In this document: positions 10,539 to 22,262 of the stretch, one piece after another | Layout: each line of letters begins with the position of its first letter | Position numbering within the stretch: the first letter of the stretch is position 1 | Source: Polytrichum commune | Lineage: Eukaryota; Streptophyta; Polytrichopsida; Polytrichales; Polytrichaceae | NCBI GenBank assembly: GCA_950295325.1 | Contig: OX485806.1 | Location: forward strand, 31,932,001-31,992,000 | Direction: 5' to 3' | Length of the DNA: 60,000 nucleotides | Made by a program: the position numbers and the translations under genes | The notes under the pieces: model-generated | The model's input: only the letters and a program-made list of their open reading frames with translations | Told to the model about the DNA's origin: nothing | The model's database searches: none

Positions 10539-11269
10539 CAGTCCACCCTCTATAAATGTTACACCTATAAGTGTTAACCCTCTCTAAATGTTAACTTTCT
10601 TCTACTCCCCATATATTGCACACTATAAATGTTAAACGTGTTAACTCTTAACAAAATGGTACTTCCTTCTTTGTAAATTTGACTCTATAAATGTTAACGA
10701 ATGAAATACAACCATAATATGGATGATAAAAACTACACATCCAATACGAATTAGACTTTGATTTGAACAATCCATATGAGGTCACCGAAGAGGATGTATG
10801 GGATGTTTTAGGCTCTATTGGTGGGACTTCTAATGTCTCAAATGATGATTGTGAGGGAGAGGAGTGTGAGGTGGAACCCATTCCATCTTATAGTGACTTG
10901 CAATCTAGTTTTGGTACCATTAGAAGGTACATGGAATCACGTTCATGTGATGTGTCCAAGTATGTGGGTTTGTTGGTGCAGATTGAGAAATATTTGCAAG
11001 TTGTGCATGCAGATGAATCTCACCAAAGAACCATTGATTCATACTTCACCCGTGATTTGTAAACTTGATATTGAATAAAGTTTTGATTGGGTTTGCAATT
11101 TTATGAATGGTATTCTCTCACAAGGACTCTTCACAATTGCTTATATTTATAAATGTTAAGATTTGTATATTGCTCAAAAAAGTAATTTTATAATTGTTAA
11201 TTGTTAACACCTCTATAAATGTTAACTTTGATCCACTCCCGAGGGTTAACATTTATATAGGGTAGATTG
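10539..11269 (+). mobile_element. Decayed pogo/Lemi-type element (Emigrant-like ends)
   Basis: The 5' terminus CAGTCCACCCTCTATAAATG and the 3' terminus (inverted CAATCTACCCTATATAAATG) form an imperfect TIR flanked by TA on each side (10537-10538, 11270-11271), the target duplication of Tc1/mariner and pogo elements. The TIR resembles the Arabidopsis Emigrant/Lemi1 type. Many subterminal copies of ATAAATGTTAAC are present. A short frame (10763-11062) ends in TIDSYF, like the C-terminal tail of Tigger/pogo transposases. The catalytic domain is missing, so this is an internally deleted, non-autonomous copy. Confidence 0.75.
10763..11062 (+). pseudogene. Transposase C-terminal remnant (pogo-like)
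   Basis: This 99-aa acidic frame inside the pogo-like element ends in HQRTIDSYFTRDL, reminiscent of the TxxDxFF/YF tail of pogo, Tigger and jerky-type transposases. No DDE core or CENP-B-like DNA-binding region remains. Confidence 0.45.
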
Positions 11270-11527
11270 TAACTCTATTAGCAGTCAAGAGAAATTAAAA
11301 ATAAACGAGTATCCTTGTGCACAACTGCAAGCAACTGGTGGCTGCTTGAATTTTGTGTCTTGGATTGAATCTGTAATCTCAATGCCTATAAGACAGTGGA
11401 AAGTCGCCATTCCTGACAAAGTTCAAGACCACCATTCATGCGGGTGAGGCAAGCCTTTGAACCTATGCTGAAGCTTTGTATTTGATTGAGTTTTTGAGGC
11501 GAGTGGGTCAAAGCCGGTTACTTTTGT

Positions 11528-13867
11528 TGAACAGAAATCTATATTTGAACAGTGTGTTGATAGGTGTGGATCTAGAAATACATGGACACCAAAAAGACAT
11601 GTCTTTAAAAGGGATTGGACTATGTGCTAAGAGTTTGTTAGTATTCTAGGTTCAATTGTCAACATAATTGGGGAGGGGGCTACATGATCGTTTGATTAGA
11701 AAGAGAAATACCCACTTTGATAATGAATAAGATATTCTTATGAGCTCCAAAATTAGTAGGACATTTGCAATGCTTGTGACTTGAATTTTGCAAATAATCT
11801 GGCACTAATTGCATGTTTCGTATCCTAGGTGAAGTGGATGCAGGACTTATTGTGTCCATTTTAAGCACCCTTACCTTATACGTACTTCATGATTTATAGA
11901 AGAGCCGAGTCATGTAAATATTTTGAAGCCTGTATATGAAAATCATTGGATGCTTATTGATTATGTTTGCAGGTGAATAGGAACACATAACTTCCTCAAA
12001 ACAGCTGCGGCCACGATGTGGAATGGGCAATCATTTCACACTGATTGGTATGCGTTCTATATTCTATGAGCTCAAAGTGGGTGCAGAGCTAAAAGTGTCC
12101 ATTCAAGGGATGCTCACCCAAACACCACAGCTGGAATAATTCCTTGTTAGTTCTTCTATGTGAACAGGTTCTGATTTGGAATACACAGACACTCAAAATC
12201 GGAGTCCTGCATCAGGAGAGCCACTCAGGTTCAAGAAAGAGGGTGTGTATCCAGTGGCACTCCTGTGAACCTCAGTCCCGTGCCCTCTTCCTGCACAAAT
12301 CAAGATACATTGATTGTTGGATCTACATGTGGATAAAATTGGCATTTTTCAATGAATCTGTTAATATGACGAGGATTTTAACCCAATTGTATTATATGGA
12401 GTCGTATCTGAAATGTTGAGTCTGCCCATGTGATTGGTCTTCGGTCTTATTTGGAGTTGTTGAGTCCGATTTTACCAGAGTCTGATTATGTGGGCAGGTT
12501 GTAAATGTATTTGCACTTAATTAAACTCGAGGGAACAGGCACATACAAGTTCAACTCAATGTCTGAAATTGCTGGAATTGTCCACTGATTCGGGTAGATG
12601 GTGCGCACCACAAAGCACCCAATTCCGGCGCACGTCACCAAGAGGGCACCGAACTAATGTCACCCTAAACCCAATCCACCCCACCCATTGTGGTAGAATG
12701 GGCAAAGGGTATGCTTCACCCTTGGGATGGGGATCGTCACCCACAGAAGCCCCAAGGGGTTGAAAATAGCATTATTAGGTGCATCACCAGGCTTTTAACT
12801 AGACCATCAAGACTGCACCGACAGACTACTACCCACCCATACCGGTGCCCTTTTACAGTGAAATTCCTGCTACCCTGCAAGGTTGATTTGGACAGGATTC
12901 CTTCTAGTGATTAGAAACCCTTAAAATTTTGCATTTTAATTCTTGGGAGTTGCCACCCCAAAATGTTTTTGAAGGTTGAAACAACAACTACGTCAACCCC
13001 TAGCACCTTTGCCATTTTGTGGTTCCAACATACATAGCAGTTCATTCTTCTCCTATACCCAAAAATTGTTGTAGTGTAATCTTATTTTGTTATAGTAAAA
13101 TTAAGGTGTTCGGGCTTATGTTGTCTTCTCCTAGTTTAGTCATTATGTTGAATTTCATGTCTTGGAAGGCACATGCGACATTAAAACTTGCTAGAGTCTT
13201 ACCTTAACTAACCTCTGGATCCACTGTCGAGAAATGATCATGATGTCGTACAATGTCACGGGTTCTTCCATCCGGATTGATTGTTGTGGAAGGGCCCTGG
13301 TCAACTGGCTTGCCACCATTTGGTGAAGAATGGGAATTACTATATACAAGCATACCTCTCATCGATCCAACATTAAGATTTGACATGTGTAGGTTTGTTG
13401 CCGATTCATCTTAAATGACCTCGAGTAAACGGATCTAGGTCTTTAAATTAATTTCAATGCCAAATCAACTAAACAAAGTAACCTTTGGGTTGCCTACTAT
13501 ATCAGGGTCTTATGTTGGATGAGTGGGAGGTACACTCGTATATGCGTATTCCCTCTTTCCCCATTTGGCTAACTATTGGCTATTGCCACATGTATGATTT
13601 GTGTTCTATTTTTCTCTAACTAGTTTTCGGTAGCTTCCCGAGAACTATCCAAGAATATTTTGTGGAATATTGTTAGTCCCACAAAACATCGATATTGATC
13701 TGAATAATGTTCATGTCCTTTTGATTTCTTTGGATTAACTCTTTGGATTCCATACAAACTTAGACAACCTCGAAAACGAAGCAACAACATAATTCACACC
13801 GGTGGCAACGTCGGAGTTGTCTTCCTTTCTTTGAACTCCCTGGTATTGTAACCTAAACCTTCTACAG
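11528..13867 (+). repeat. Duplicated OSCA intron 3 sequence
   Basis: Segments here align with intron 3 of the intact OSCA gene: about 11528-11840 against 47635-47935, and about 13010-13180 against 48110-48310. The duplication that made the OSCA pseudogene therefore began within intron 3. Between the matching blocks are unmatched stretches with no recognisable gene (about 11900-13000 and 13200-13860). Confidence 0.65.
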
Positions 13868-14243
13868 GGCAAGAAACTGTTTGAAGATCGCCAGGAAGCG
13901 AGACGAAAATGTGTTGGAGCAATCGAGGAAACAAGGTGGTGAAGACGATGTTCATGCATCCCATCCATAAGACAGGTTTTTGTGGCTTTTTGGTTACAAA
14001 GTTCCAAGGAAGGCTTGCTCACGGACTGGACACAAAAATAAAACAAGAGCTGGCATTGGCGCTCACAGAAGAACAGGAACGAGTACAACAAACTCCAGGC
14101 AAAGATCCTGCCTCCCTTGTCTTCTCCGATGACCGCGGCACAGCTGCGGTGGCTGCTCAGCTCTGAATTATGTCTGAATTGCAATGAAGGCCTCTCAATT
14201 CAGCTGTATTGGTATTCAACTAAGCTAGGCTTTGTCATATGCT

Positions 14244-16015
14244 TTTCCTTCATCACCTTGTGAATCACCTGTACTCGATGACCCTGCAATTACATGACCA
14301 CTTATGTCGCATAATGGACATGTGTTGCCCTGCTATTAGATGTAGTAGGTACTCCACGAGTTGGTAAGTAAGGCGCCTACTACAATTTGCAACAAGGTTC
14401 GATCCTCACATCCATTACCCAATTCATATGGGTTTTCTTCATCACATTTTGCACCATTTGCAGTCGATGACCTTGTCACGGTCTGACCACTACGTCCAGT
14501 AATGGAGGCATGTTGCCCTGTCATTGGCTAAAGTAGGCACCTTGTCCCTACCTCGTCACTACCACAACTCGGTAAGTAAGGCATTTATTATAACCCATGG
14601 CAAGGCTCCTTGCATTCACTACCAAGTTCATATGATTTTTCTTCATCACACTTCGTGTCGCAACCCTTGCTAGCCCCCTTAACAATCTTGCCAACTCCCA
14701 TTTCTAGCAAAGGTTACGAGTGCTAACCCTTTGCATTCCGCCATGCTAATGGTTAGCTCCTCCTACCCCGGACCTATAGTTCATAGGAGGGAACCAACCC
14801 TCCTACTTTGCTTTCGGGACTCACCCCTTAATCGGTAACCCATTTCCTCAATGTGGACTTCCATCCATGGAAGTCCAATCCCATGTTGATCATCACGTTG
14901 CCGGAGCAACACTACAACAACCCGAAGCATACTAGGCAACTATGGCCTCACAATGGGCCAATGCCCATGGAGGCCTTGCCGTTCGGCCTCGGGTGGGTGA
15001 GGCCACACCACCTCACCCATATAAGCCTCTAGGACTCTACGCAGGCCCCTACCCCACCGTCAACCAACCTCTTGTCTCTCTACTAAGAGTTGGGGCCAAG
15101 TGGACATTTTCCTTTAGCTGCTGGGCCTAGAACCCCCCCAGCAGCTTCAAACCATCATAACTTCCTTGTATGATGTCTGATCATAACAACCAACTACTCC
15201 ATCTTCATCTACGCTTCACGTAGATGCCGATGGACTCCTCACTTGCCCCGTTCGGGCAAGTCTTGAGGAAGTTATGCCTGTTTGAACCTTGGCAGACCCG
15301 GGAATCACTCCCAGGCACTGCTGTACCAGGGCGCTGTCCCGGGACAGCGCCCCACTCAAATGGCCATAACTCCTAGCTCACACCTCCGCTTGAGGTGATC
15401 TTGAGCATTCTAGAATCACCACGCCATGAGCTACGCATAGCTCATGGCCTTACCCTCATGCCTCCTAGTCTCCGTGGGTGGGAGGCGTTCCCAACGCCCG
15501 GGGCCCTCACCCACACTAGGATCACTTGGGCCCTCTCACCAACGGCGCCACAAGTCCCAGGTGTCACTCCGGGGTCCCCCTTGTGCCCATGGTGTTTCGG
15601 ACACTCCTCATGGAGAGGTGCGCGACACTTCGCATCACTTGTAATCGATGACCTTGTCATAGCCTAACCACTAGGGAACCATTACATCCAATAATGGGTG
15701 CATGTTGCCTTGCCATTGGTTGTAGGCACCTAATACTTACCTCGCTACCATCACGACTCGTTAAGCAAGGCGCCTACTACAGTCGACGGGAAGGACCCTC
15801 ACATCTGTTACCTAGTTCATATGGATTTTCTTCACTGCTTCTACTCAATGACCCTACTGTAGCCTAACAACTACATCCGGTAATAGACACATGTTGCCCT
15901 ACGATTGGCTGTAGTAAGCACCCAATACCTACCTTAACATAACCTGACTCGGCCATAAGTATGTGGCAAGGATCCTTGCATCCATTACCTAGTTCATGTG
16001 GGTTTTCTTAATCAC
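14244..16015. repeat. ~190-bp tandem array interrupted by an LTR
   Basis: Units of about 180-210 bp start near 14251, 14440, 14641, 15828 and 16006, each opening with cttcatcac-like sequence and containing a GATGACC...CAATGG core. One unit is split by the solo LTR at 14656-15627. The array lies in the pseudogene's intron between the exon 4 and 5 relics. A single related unit occurs in intron 7 of the intact OSCA gene (about 53030-53150). Confidence 0.7.
14656..15627 (+). mobile_element. Solo LTR, copy 2, with 5-bp target duplication
   Basis: This is a 972-bp element, TGTCGC...GCGACA, homologous to 8426-9362. Target duplication cttcg is exact (14651-14655 and 15628-15632). Removing the element and one cttcg restores the periodic tandem unit around it, proving insertion. 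It was probably left by LTR-LTR recombination. Confidence 0.9.
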
Positions 16016-17869
16016 ACCGTGCAACTCAAATTCATTTTTGTGGATCATGATCTGCTCGTAGTCCATAGACCCATTGCCCTACAATGGCAAGTATTCCCAG
16101 CACCGGAGCCAAGAGAGTGTGTCTGGAGTAACATGTGCATCCCTATGTTGGGTCAATCGAATCAACAAGCTATTGTCACTGTTCTGATATTTATTGTAGT
16201 TGTGTTCTACATGACCCTTATTGCCTTAATTAGTTGCATCCATCACAATGCTCGATAACTTGGCAAAGCACTCGCCATTTATCAAGTCACAGACTAAAAA
16301 GGGGAGGTAGCAACACCATTGTAGGGGTTCGTCTCAGAAACCCTAATATGTATCTTGTTAAGTGCAATTTGAGTGTTATATGTATCTACCATTCAGACCT
16401 CATAACCTACTCATTTGTTGCAGTTTTACATAGCAACTCTTGGAAGCAACATTGCAAAAATGTCTGCTTCCTGTTCAAAAATTTCCACCATTTTGTTCAT
16501 TCGAAACTTTCTCTAGGCAGATCGTTGAAATTGGGGCAGCCTGCATGAGCTGTGAAAAGCAAGGCATGTGGTTAATGCACCCTATGTTTAATTTCAGGTT
16601 AATGGAAACTGACCACGCGGGTTATGGTTGTGATTGCAGGCCTAAGCCCCAGATTGCTGGGTGCCCTTCTGATTTTTCTCAAATTGCTAACCCCATTGCT
16701 GTTGTTTTCTGTCAAATTGTGTTTTCTGCGTCGGCGATATATTTCTACATAACTATATATTTAATGCGTTTCTGGTAGTGACTTTTTTTGGCACAGCCTT
16801 CTCAGGTATCTTTCATTGTCAAAAATCTCATCAAGACAGTTCGCTCGCCGTAAATAATGTGGTGCAGTTACTTGGAAGTAAGATACCACCACTTGCGACT
16901 TACTACATCATGTACATGGCTCTCAAGTGAGTTCTTTCTATTCCCGTATTTTGTGTTTCAACTTTTGCGTAAGCTCAGATCCTCGAAGAATCGGATAAGT
17001 TACTCATTGGACTGAAGGAGCTGTTGTGCTTTCAAGCCAAGCCATTGTGAACAACTGAGACTCGCTTGCAAGCTGGTGTAACGCAGAATTAAGAATTGAT
17101 ATCCATTGACCCAATTCTTTGAGCCCTGATTCTTGTCGTCATCCATCTTCGCAGGTTCGTCATCGGCTACGGTCTAGAATCGTCGCAACTTATCCCACTT
17201 ATCGTCTTCCATGTAAAACGAAAATTCTTCACCACGACTGAGAGAGGGATATATTTGATGCTTGGCAACCTGGAGCATTCAAATATCACACCAACATCCC
17301 CAGCAACTTGCTCATAGTGACACTCGCATTGTGCTAAGCTGCATTTGCACGGATGATTTTGTTCGTTTCTTTTTCTCTACTTCATCGGATGGTTGGTGAA
17401 ACGCAATCAGGGAATTACTGATATTTTAATTTGCGCGCAATGTGTTCACTCAAATTACCACCTGCTTTGCTAGATCTAGCAGCCCAGCCCGAGAAAAATG
17501 TGGCATGGCAGGATGTGTAGAGCAAGCATCCGTTTTAACTTGTCCAAAGCAACGTGACCACTCCAGCTCTCTCGCATAGTTGGTTTGGGAGCCATACAAC
17601 CTCCACAAAGCACAAAATGAATTCAAATGGACGGTTGCTGAGGAATTTTTTTCCTCCTAGTGAGAGGTAGTTACACATGAAAATGCAGATAACTACATGT
17701 CACTGTGCGCAATGTGCATGAGAGACTGTTCATAAAACATGTAAAGTCTCTATGTAATTTGGGACTACGCTAACGAAAAAGCCATCCTGCTCCAGAAAGA
17801 AAGAAAGAAAGATGACTCGATGTTGCCACCGCTGTGAATTATGATATGGTGTTGCTTCATTTTCGAGTA

Positions 17870-18235
17870 TGTCTAAGTCTATATGTAATCCTGAAACGGG
17901 CATTAAGGGAATTAGAGAGCCCCCGACGACTTTTGCCTCCTTTTCATAGGTGAACACCTTGAACGGGAGAGAACAAGTCGGCCACCAGCTATCTCCCCCA
18001 AGGGCAAGCTCTTAGGTTCGCACATGATTGGTTGAAAATATGCGGTTCACTTGGATACCCCCACTATGATTGGGTGGATCACAGGTGGTAGATGACACCA
18101 GAAATCAAGTGGTAGGAAGGCCACCCATCCGAGTAGTATTCCGGCTTAGGCAACTTAACCACGGAGTTCCCATGGGATCCTGGTTAAGGCCTTGGATCTT
18201 GCTCCACTCTTCATCTTGCTACAACCATAGCATGT
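17870..18235 (-). mobile_element. 5S rRNA-derived SINE, copy 1 (most complete)
   Basis: Read on the minus strand, the 5' part resembles 5S rRNA: GGATCCCATGGGAACTCC, then GTGGTTAAG, then CGGATGGGTGGCC, the last matching the 5S internal control region (C box). About 240 bp of unrelated body follows, shared with the two copies at 49150-49765. It sits in the pseudogene's intron between the exon 7 and 8 relics. The layout fits a SINE3-type retroposon, a 5S head with internal Pol III promoter. Boundaries are approximate. Confidence 0.75.
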
Positions 18236-19069
18236 TGCTTAAAATATTTTGTTACATTGGTCCTTGTAGGGGGAAAGTAAACTAAAGAGTCCTATTAGTG
18301 GGGGCGAAAATGTAGCGTTGGCCACACTGATTTTCCAGTCAGGTGGAATTAACGTGGGTCCAAGACCCCGGGTCTTCCCTTAAGTCTTCAATGAAGACTT
18401 CCGACCAACACACGATATATTAGTGACTGTAGGACAGAAGTAGCAAAAAATAAAGTAATCATCCACATTAACTTCCTAGACTAATAAACAATCAATGTGG
18501 CATGCGCTAACTTTCTACCAAAAATTTGATGTGGGTTAAGGAGTAATGCGTGCTGTATTAATTTTCAATACGAGGATTAGCATGGGCTCTGGAAAATCAC
18601 TGTGGCCCAGAGTATTAGGACTATTCAGTGCGGTGTCTACTGTTTGTGTTGGGTCCTTTGGATCGCAGGCTTTGAAGGTGCACGTACCCAGCCAACCGGG
18701 AGAGTTTGGGAAGTATGTGGCCACACATTCACAACCGTGTGTTTGTGTGCATTGGTGGTAGCACAGATCACAGAGTTGGGTTGCTTCAGTATTTTGCAAA
18801 GATCCTTCTACACTCCAATATCAATCAGCCTCCTAATCCTATCTTGGAGTCTCTACGTGATCTGCAATCGAACCTCCCATGCTTCGTTTGCAGTCGTGCC
18901 ACTCTACGTGGCCAGCAAAATTTCAAAAAGAGATGCCCATTCAGGTGTGATTTCCATTACCGAAGCATAGACTGCGACATATCAGCCACCCATCAAGATT
19001 GGAGACAAAATGGTTGACGAAATTTATGCTTCTCATCACCCACCCAACTCCTCTGGCATTGTAACTGTA

Positions 19070-21329
19070 ACTGTGTAGGTTTGGGAACACCCTGTGCGAT
19101 TGAAGGTCAAGATTTATTGCTCATGGGGCAAAGCAACTCTGAAGCATTTCGAACCTCTGTAATTTTTAATTTGATTTTTGCATAGTGAGGTAGATGGTGC
19201 TAAATCTGTCACTTTAAGCGCTGAGCACAGTCACTTGTTGTAAGATTGAAAGAACCTAAAGTGTCTCTTGTTAGCAATTGAAAGGGGATTCTGACGCACC
19301 CGAATATGCCTTCTTTGGATTTCGCATGTGGATTTCCCAATGTTATAAGGGTTCAAAACTTTGTTGGTAGATTGCCCGAAACCGTTAGGGGAGGCTTGAT
19401 ATATGTATTCACACGGTGATCATTCTCATGGTCAATCAATTTCACCATAATCAAGTGGCTCGTTTTCGTATTCGGCCCCCATACTTGATCAATATGTGGT
19501 TTGGTGAAGATCAAAGAGCAAACATCATAAAGAAAAATTTTCAAAAGAGATTGGACTACGTCTTCAATCATTAATAATTTCTCTACACGTAATAGTGAAC
19601 ACAATTGGAAGGACCTATGTATCTAGTTGAGAAATCAATAAACATGCACTTATGATAACCATAATTGAATCAGAGGAGGCCCGATTTTTGCATATGTTCC
19701 ATCTTAGATATGCAAATGCAATACGCGTTTTTGTTGTATACATCTAATTGGTAGAAGCTGGAGAACATGAAAAACAAAACAAATAACACCCACATAGCTT
19801 CTACTACTCCTTTAGTACGATCTAGACAGTGCACAGCCCGAGCCCAGCAGCCCGTGTCAAAATTATGCTGCGCTTTTGGTTTGGTCGGTGGTGCCTTAGA
19901 TTGGATCTGACTATAAGTTTTGGTGATACATAATAGTCAATGCAACTTTCTGACTTTTCTTTTACCCGAGTCAGAGAATGAAGAAGAGAAATAAATTATG
20001 CATCACAATGAGTGAGTCAAGCTGACATGGGCAATGAACCTTTTCAGTTGGCCAACTACAGTATTGACAAAAAAGAGTGGCTCGGTCCGGTCAGTGTGTA
20101 TGTTTTTGACAAATTTCATTTGACATTCAACCTCAAATCCAAAGTGTCACGTGATGTGTTCATAAACAAAAGTGAATGTCAATCGACATCTACCTTTTAT
20201 TCTACAATGTTGTCTTAATATCGCGTTACCACAGTGATTCTCCCATTTAGTGAGGGTGGGCTAATAATGTGTGTGGGAAATTGGAGAAGGTGATACTAAA
20301 TTTCTTTATGCTATGAAATTGGTGCCACCAAAAGATTTAGGGTTTTGGGATTCCAAAATATCAAAGTGCCAAAAACTCTCAATACAAGCTCTCTTCAATT
20401 TCTTAGGACATGCCTCAGGTGTGCGTGAAGCCAAGTGAGAAGAAGAAGAAGAAGAAGAAGAATCTTCAAGCTCACGGAAAAAATTTATGAATTCTACAAA
20501 ATTCTTTGAGCACATTCTTTTTTTTCCCTCGAAAGGCCAGTTAATAAGCATGTAGTCATGAAATTAGTATCAATTAGTAAGGAAAATTCAGCCCTCATTA
20601 ATTTTGAGATATGGCCATAAAAAAAACAAATGTTTGTTTTGGGAATTGATACTACACACACTAAATGGGATAATCAATGTAGTACATGTCATCTCAGTTC
20701 CTAACGTGTCAATTGCCGTGTGCTCTTTTTCTTCACAAATCATAGTACATCTACAATTCTATATTGTGTGTGTTAATTGATGCACATTTTTTTATTCTAT
20801 TCTTTCGTTTTTGTGAAAGGTTTTGAGTGTCAATTGCCAAAAACTTGCAAAAATCTTTGTCAAATTTACATGCAGGTTCTACATTATTTATGATATTTAT
20901 TGTGCCTTACCCTATTTTGAGGTGCATGCTAGGTTACATTGATGATTAACAACTTCACCATAATTGTCACCTCATGACACTTGGCGTTTGAGTACACTTA
21001 CTAATATCTTGGCATGCATATGTTCAATAGTGTTATGAGGTGCATGGCTATGTTACACATGCTCTACATGTTCACTAAATTGTACACAAATGGCACTCGC
21101 CATCAGTGAGCTCAAGAATATCTTCCTCTTGCATACTAAAATGTTGAACACATGACACTTGCCATTAGTACGCTCAAAAGTATCTTCCCCTTGCATACTA
21201 AAACGCAAGAGTATCATCTAAAGTATCCCAACATGCTACTCTAATGCCCCCTCCCCACCCAACTTTAACTGAGCCTAAAAGTTGGTTCTAAAAACACGGC
21301 CTTCACACCATCGACATTATCTAGTGCCA
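19070..21329. other. Intergenic, no recognisable gene
   Basis: AT-rich and repeat-poor apart from a (GAA)n microsatellite at about 20438-20462. Short frames lack recognisable domains. Confidence 0.4.
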
Positions 21330-21728
21330 AGCCCAGTTGGCAAATGATGTGGCATGGCTTCAAAGTGGAGGTTTTAAGCCTCAAGCACCGACCCTCCCAT
21401 TGGTACCTAAACATGCGGCAAGAATATAGGACCTTTAAGAATGTCGCCTCCCACCCTTGTGTTTGGTTACTTTTTGTCTTAGCTATGAGGGCATGAGGAG
21501 CTTCATCAACAAAAACTGATGGTAAGATAAATGAGTAGTAAGGCATTTGGGGATGGGACAAAAACTATCCAACATTCATTGCTTGGTAGATAAAACAATG
21601 AACATGTGTGAAAGCTACTTAACTAAAACCTACTCAAAAATCTTTGGAACAAGTTCTTGTAGGTACATTGGATAGCCGGATGCCTCCACTATAATTGAGG
21701 GAGCCTTATCCAGTTTTTAGAAAAGACT
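21330..21728 (+). mobile_element. Truncated copy of the Tourist-like MITE
   Basis: About 400 bp align with the interior of the element at 28702-29232 (from its position about 28789 to about 29175), but the inverted terminal repeats are lost. It includes the shared core around GGCAAATGATGTGGCATGGC. Confidence 0.7.
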
Positions 21729-22262
21729 ATGAACACTATATTCGTTAAATTGAGACTTTCTCTAGTCTCAAATTAATATATGGATCAAACAACATTCCGT
21801 GTTCCGAAACTATATTGCGAACAATCTCAAATATATTATATGTTCTAATATCCCAAATCTATTATGTGTGGACATAAGCACATATGGTAGAGCACTCAAC
21901 ACCAACTTCATCAACAAAAACACTTTGGGTAGAGCACTCCAAACTAGTTTCATCCAATAAACATATAAAATGGTTTATATTATTAGCATGGTCAATAAAA
22001 TATAGACATTGCAACATACAAAGTGCATGCAATAAATGCATTTTTCTTCAATGGACAATTTAGTCCCAAACTTAATAAAAAAATGAACTTCACATTTGTA
22101 TTGAAATATAGTAAATGAATATTCATCCAACCCCAAACAATATAGCATTCGCAAGTTCTACCCAAACTTTGCCCCAAGTTTGAGGAGCACACATATGAGT
22201 AATATATATTCGTCGAATTACATATTACACTATAATCATGCTAACACAATCCTACCAACTTC
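21729..22262. other. Downstream flank of gene 2
   Basis: AT-rich; no gene or repeat recognised. Confidence 0.4.

Larger units (their letters stand above)
13868..19069 (+). pseudogene. OSCA channel pseudogene (exons 4-8 only)
   Basis: Relics of exons 4 to 8 of the intact OSCA gene occur in order at about 13868-14160, 16031-16330, 16641-16927, 17155-17411 and 18669-19069. Exons 1-3 are absent. Disabling changes are visible: an early in-frame TGA in the exon 4 relic, TAA at 16256 in the exon 5 relic, TAA at 17335 where the intact gene has TAC, and a frameshift plus TAG at 18968 in the exon 8 relic. Intron sequences also match in part (for example 17610-17720 against 52585-52690). It is a decayed segmental duplicate rather than a retrocopy, because introns are retained. 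Confidence 0.85.

Noticed and set aside
20438-20462. (GAA)n tract as a functional element
   Set aside because: An ordinary microsatellite with no link to a gene or promoter.
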